Below, in pieces: positions 14,704 through 18,332 of a stretch of 18,332 bases of DNA. The notes under the pieces are model-generated. The model ran no database searches and was not told the DNA's origin. It saw only the letters and a program-made list of their open reading frames with translations. The stretch lies in NCBI GenBank assembly GCA_022361535.1, contig JAKSAU010000376.1, positions 1 through 18,332 of the forward strand, given 5' to 3'. Numbering within the stretch: position 1 is the first letter of the stretch; each line of letters starts with the position of its first letter. The stretch is from Desulfobacterales bacterium (lineage in GTDB: Bacteria > Desulfobacterota > Desulfobacteria > Desulfobacterales > Desulfobacteraceae). Both the position numbers and the translations under genes were made by a program.

Positions 14704-15525
14704 TTACCTTTTTTTCCTGTAGATCCTCTCTTTTTCACAAATCACCTCAAATTTATCGACTATTTCTGTAAATTTAAGGCTCTCTTTGGATCCCAGGCAC
14801 AAGTAGCCCCCGGGAATAAGGCTGTCATAGAACAATTGAAGGACTTGATTTTGCAGTTTGCGGTTAAAATAGATAAGCACATTACGGCAGAAAATCAGGT
14901 GCATCTCCCCGAAAACGCCGTCTGTAACCAGGTTGTGTGAGGAAAACAACACCTTTTCGCCCAGGGATTTTCGCAATATCACATTGTTGTCATCTGCAGT
15001 ATAATAGTCTGAAAAGACTGCACTTCCCCCGGATTTCAGGTAATTGGCCGTATACGTTTTCATCACATCCAACGGATAAATACCTTTTTTAGCTTGTTCG
15101 AGGATAAGCTCGTTAAAATCCGTGGCATAAATCTGTGTTCTTTTTTTCATGCCCTCTTCTTCAAGGAGAATGGACATGGAGTATACTTCCTGGCCGGCGG
15201 AACAGCCTGCATGCCATACCTTTATAAAAGAATAGGTTTTGAGCCGAGGCACAAGTTCATCTCGAACTTTTTGATAAAACCAGGGATCCCTGAACATTTC
15301 GGTGACATTAATAGACAGGTCCAAAAGCAGTTGGTTAAAAAAATTCTCATCATAGATCAACCGGCGCATCATCTGGGTATAGTTGTCCATCTTGCTTTTA
15401 GCCAGCCGGTTTCTGAGTCTCCTTTTGGTGTGGGCATTGGCATAATCTTTAAAATTATACCCGTATTTCAAATGGATGGCTTCCAGAAGAAGCCGGATTT
15501 CTATATTCTCATTTTCACTTGTCAT
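14704..15525 (-). CDS. CheR-type protein-glutamate methyltransferase
   Basis: 273 residues, standard CheR length. It uses S-adenosylmethionine to methylate Glu side chains on signalling helices. The N-terminal helical domain holds KRRLRNRLAK (34-43) and the VTEMFRDPWFY segment (74-84, usually T.FFR). The SAM-binding motif is WHAGCSAGQEVYS (104-116), with ATDFNELIL (134-142) as the adenosine-acid loop and FCRNVLIYF (212-220) in the core. All catalytic blocks are intact. Its ATG overlaps the TGA of the hybrid kinase (ATGA), a sign of coupled translation. It belongs with CheB as an opposing pair. Confidence 0.95.
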   Translation of the reverse strand: MTSENENIEIRLLLEAIHLKYGYNFKDYANAHTKRRLRNRLAKSKMDNYTQMMRRLIYDENFFNQLLLDLSINVTEMFRDPWFYQKVRDELVPRLKTYSFIKVWHAGCSAGQEVYSMSILLEEEGMKKRTQIYATDFNELILEQAKKGIYPLDVMKTYTANYLKSGGSAVFSDYYTADDNNVILRKSLGEKVLFSSHNLVTDGVFGEMHLIFCRNVLIYFNRKLQNQVLQLFYDSLIPGGYLCLGSKESLKFTEIVDKFEVICEKERIYRKKR

Positions 15526-18332
15526 GCATACAACCAGACTTTAAGCATAGATATCAACTTGTCCGTGTCCACGGGTTTGGCCAGATAATCGTTGGCCCCG
15601 GCCTCAATGCATTTGTTCCTGTCCCCTTTCATGGCTTTGGCTGTCAAGGCAATAATGGGCAGTTTAGTATGGGTTTTTCGAATTTCTTCCATGGCCTCGT
15701 ACCCGTCCATGTTGGGCATCATAATGTCCATGAGTATGATATCAATCTCATCATGGTCACGGGTTTTATCGACCCCTTCCTGGCCGTCCCTGGCAATGAT
15801 TATGTTCATATTTTTTTCTTCAAGGACCGAGGAAAGGGCAAAGACATTTCTCATGTCGTCATCCACAAGAAGAACAGTTTTTTCTGCAAGAACCCGGTCC
15901 TTGTCATGGACCAGCTTTAACATTTCCTGCTTTTCTTTGGGTAGATCGGCTTCAACCCTGTGCAAGAATAGAGCAGATTCTTCAAGTAAGCGCTCCGGAG
16001 ATTTTACGCCTTTTATAATAATACTGTCCGTATACTGGCGCAGTTGCTGGTCTTCGTCTTCGGTTAAATCTTTGCCGGTATAAACGATGACCGGAATATT
16101 GGCGCATACCTGGGTTTTACGCAGTTTATCCAGCAGTTCAAAACCGGACATGTCTTCCAGGCCAAGATCAAGGATCATACAGTCATATACACTTGTTGTC
16201 AGCTTGTCATAGGCTTGAGAACCGGTTGAAACAATTTCTGTTTCCACATCCCCGTTGCCGATAAGGTCGCGAATGCTTTCGGACTGGACTTTATCATCTT
16301 CCACTACAAGAAGTTTGCGCACAGGCCGTGTAATAATATTCTCGATCTTTTTAAAGGTATCTTCAACTTTTTCTATAGTGACAGGCTTTGTAAGGAATCC
16401 AAGCGCACCCATTCGCATGGCATCCATGGAGCTGTCTGCCGCAGACATAAAATGAACAGGAATATGTCTTAATTCCGGATTGGATTTCAACCTTTCTAAA
16501 ACAGCATATCCGTCTATGCCGGGCAGCCCGATATCCAGGATAATTGCACTGGGTTTATAATAATCGGCAAAGTGGAGGCCGGTTTCCCCGTCTTCGGCGA
16601 TCACGCATAAGAATCCGCGCTCCCGTGAAAAATCCCTCATTATTTTAGCGGAATTGGGATCATCTTCTATAATAAGCAGGCTTTTACTATTCGCGGTGAT
16701 ATCTTTTCTGTCATCGTCTACAAAATCCTGGGCTGAAACAGTCGGCTGTTCCGGTGCAATGAGCATATCTGATTTTTCAAAAGAGTCATCTTTTGGTGAT
16801 TCTGAGGCAACAGGTTCATCAGCAGGAATTCGCTGAACAGGAGAACTACCTTCTTTTTGCGCCAGCCGTTCAGGTACGATCACAGTAAACGTTGAGCCTT
16901 TTCCCTGTTCGCTTTCCAGGAAAATGAACCCACCCAACAGCTTGGATAATTCCCTTGAAATGGACAATCCCAAGCCTGTACCGCCGTACTTTCTGCTGGT
17001 GCTGCCGTCGGCCTGCTGAAAGGCCTCAAAAATAACAGCCTGCTGTTCTTTGGGGATCCCGATACCTGAATCCTTTACGGCAAAAGCCAGACCTGTTTCA
17101 GGGGTAAGGCCGTGATCCTTGCACAGGGCTTCGGAAGGCCGCGAGATGGACAGAACAACTCTGCCTTCTTGAGTAAATTTAAACGCATTGGTCAGCAGGT
17201 TTCTCAAAATTTGCTGGAGCCGCAGGGGGTCCGTATACATGGTCGGAGCAATCTCCGGTGCGGTTTTAATCTCAAAAACCGTACCCTTGTCCTCGGCCAG
17301 GGTTTTGAAAACGCGTTCAAGATCTGCGATCAAGGTTTTTATTTTTAACTCCTCAGGCACAAGTTCCACCTTGCCGGCCTCAACTTTTGATAAATCCAGG
17401 ATTTCGTTGATCAGGGTAAGCAGATCTTCTCCTGAGGAATGGATGGCCTTGGCAGATTCAATCTGCTTGCCTGACAAGGTTTCTTCCTTATTGCCTGACA
17501 ACAGCTGGGACAGAATCAGGATGCTGTTCAAAGGAGTCCGAAGTTCATGGGACATGTTAGCCAAAAACTCGGATTTATACTTGCTGGCGATTTCAAGCTC
17601 TTCTGCTTTAGCCTGGATTGCTTCCTGGGCCTCGAGCAACTCTATATTCTTTGTCTGTATACTTTCTTTTTGCTCTTCTAAAGCCTGGGCCTGCTCCTCA
17701 AGCTCTTCGTTGGTAACCTGGAGCTCTTCCTGTTGGGCCTGAAGCTCAGATTCTGACTTTCTTAAGGCCTTTGTCTGCTCTTCTAGTTCTTCGTTGACTA
17801 CCCGCAGTTCCTCCTGCTGTGCCTGAAGCTCTGACTCGGATTCTCTTAAGGCGGAAGTCTGTTTTTCCAGTGTTTTATTGCTTTCCATCAATTCTTTTTG
17901 ATTGGCCTGGGCTTCTTCAAGAAGCTCGCTGATAGTATGGCGTGAGCGGGCCGTTTTCAAAAGGATGGCTGTATTTTTCATGATCTGTTCGATAAAGGTT
18001 TTTTCAAGTTCCGTAAACAGGGTCTGTGAGGCAAGGACAAAGGCTCCTAGAACTTCTTCTTCAAATACCAGGGGAACGATCATGTAGGATTTTGCAGCCT
18101 TTTCATCTATTCCGTAGTTGATGGGCGGTGCATCATCAACATCGGTGAAAATGATAATCTCCTGTTCCATGGCAGCCTGCCCGACCATTCCCTCTCCCAG
18201 TTTCAGGGTGTTGAAGTTGCCCTGGCGGTCGGAAAAGGCATAAGAGGCATAAAGGTGAAGCAGTCCGTCATCATATACGTAGAGGGCACCCATGTCTGAT
18301 CCCACATGCTGGCAGACAAAGGAGATAAACCG
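15522..18332 (-). CDS. GAF hybrid sensor histidine kinase with three receiver domains (5' partial)
   Basis: The frame is open to base 18332, so the N-terminus is missing; 937 codons are seen. The GTG at 18305 is not a convincing start because GAF sequence continues upstream of it. Numbering from that GTG: GAF domain to about 118; a long coiled coil 120-245 with 28-residue repeats; HisKA with His253 in NMSHELRTP; N-box Asn373 (LLTNAFKF); G1 DSGIGIP (412-418); G2 GGTGLGL (441-447). Three receivers follow with phospho-acceptors Asp591, Asp713 and Asp860. Each keeps its acidic pocket; the second is the most divergent. The protein is a phosphorelay hub, probably passing phosphate to the REC-GGDEF protein downstream. 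A membrane or HAMP part may lie outside the window. It is the first visible gene of a five-gene operon. Confidence 0.95.
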   Translation of the reverse strand, partial: RFISFVCQHVGSDMGALYVYDDGLLHLYASYAFSDRQGNFNTLKLGEGMVGQAAMEQEIIIFTDVDDAPPINYGIDEKAAKSYMIVPLVFEEEVLGAFVLASQTLFTELEKTFIEQIMKNTAILLKTARSRHTISELLEEAQANQKELMESNKTLEKQTSALRESESELQAQQEELRVVNEELEEQTKALRKSESELQAQQEELQVTNEELEEQAQALEEQKESIQTKNIELLEAQEAIQAKAEELEIASKYKSEFLANMSHELRTPLNSILILSQLLSGNKEETLSGKQIESAKAIHSSGEDLLTLINEILDLSKVEAGKVELVPEELKIKTLIADLERVFKTLAEDKGTVFEIKTAPEIAPTMYTDPLRLQQILRNLLTNAFKFTQEGRVVLSISRPSEALCKDHGLTPETGLAFAVKDSGIGIPKEQQAVIFEAFQQADGSTSRKYGGTGLGLSISRELSKLLGGFIFLESEQGKGSTFTVIVPERLAQKEGSSPVQRIPADEPVASESPKDDSFEKSDMLIAPEQPTVSAQDFVDDDRKDITANSKSLLIIEDDPNSAKIMRDFSRERGFLCVIAEDGETGLHFADYYKPSAIILDIGLPGIDGYAVLERLKSNPELRHIPVHFMSAADSSMDAMRMGALGFLTKPVTIEKVEDTFKKIENIITRPVRKLLVVEDDKVQSESIRDLIGNGDVETEIVSTGSQAYDKLTTSVYDCMILDLGLEDMSGFELLDKLRKTQVCANIPVIVYTGKDLTEDEDQQLRQYTDSIIIKGVKSPERLLEESALFLHRVEADLPKEKQEMLKLVHDKDRVLAEKTVLLVDDDMRNVFALSSVLEEKNMNIIIARDGQEGVDKTRDHDEIDIILMDIMMPNMDGYEAMEEIRKTHTKLPIIALTAKAMKGDRNKCIEAGANDYLAKPVDTDKLISMLKVWLYA
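17688..17855 (-). repeat. Two 84-bp direct repeats encoding coiled-coil units
   Basis: Residues 151-178 and 179-206 of the hybrid kinase are near-identical 28-residue units (four heptads each) sharing SESELQAQQEEL and NEELEEQ. The DNA shows the same period at 17772-17855 and 17688-17771 with several synonymous differences. A third, decayed unit follows at about 207-230. The repeats lie in the signalling helix between GAF and HisKA. Confidence 0.8.

Noticed and set aside
15094..15920. Plus-strand ORFs of 133-164 residues opposite CheR and the hybrid kinase
   Set aside because: They are antisense to strongly conserved CheR and receiver motifs and have no ribosome site or recognisable domain.

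Overview
The window looks like a chromosomal stretch of a Gram-negative, signalling-rich bacterium. A sulfate-reducer-type deltaproteobacterium (Desulfobacterota, Desulfobacteraceae-like) is my best guess. It rests on the style of gene content: an HDOD-GAF histidine kinase, a stand-alone MshEN-type protein, a FlhG-like ATPase, a very large multi-receiver hybrid kinase, and signal-peptide-bearing periplasmic proteins. No rRNA or marker gene confirms it. I saw no tRNA, rRNA, CRISPR array, insertion sequence or phage gene.

Layout. 1-1123 (minus): a solute-binding periplasmic protein followed by a small exported cupin protein that runs off the left edge. 1124-1402: a divergent control region with TGTGA/TCACA arms and a GC-rich stem-loop. 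1403-3088 (plus): an MscS-type mechanosensitive channel with a coiled-coil periplasmic part and what looks like a doubled beta-domain, ending in a strong stem-loop terminator. 3142-5333 (minus): a ferritin-like diiron protein gene followed by SelO (protein AMPylase, Cys form).

5547-9851 (plus): a tight three-gene operon, HDOD-GAF-histidine kinase, an MshEN-only protein with no ATPase, and a FlhG/MinD-like ATPase with a coiled-coil tail. 9860-11023 (minus) and 11151-11780 (plus): pncB and pncA, two consecutive steps of NAD salvage, transcribed divergently. 11809-11936: a 128-bp nested palindrome between convergent genes. 11945-12496 (minus): a SLOG/YpsA-like nucleotide-binding protein.

12703-18332 (minus): a five-gene signalling operon read right to left: GAF hybrid histidine kinase with three receiver domains (5' end outside the window), CheR, CheB without receiver, a receiver-GGDEF diguanylate cyclase with an intact inhibitory site, and a SpoIIAA/STAS-like protein.

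The two signalling operons may be connected through c-di-GMP. The right-hand cassette ends in a c-di-GMP synthase. The central operon contains a protein with two copies of the MshEN c-di-GMP-binding motif next to a polarity-type ATPase. That link is inference, but it is the most interesting possibility in the window.
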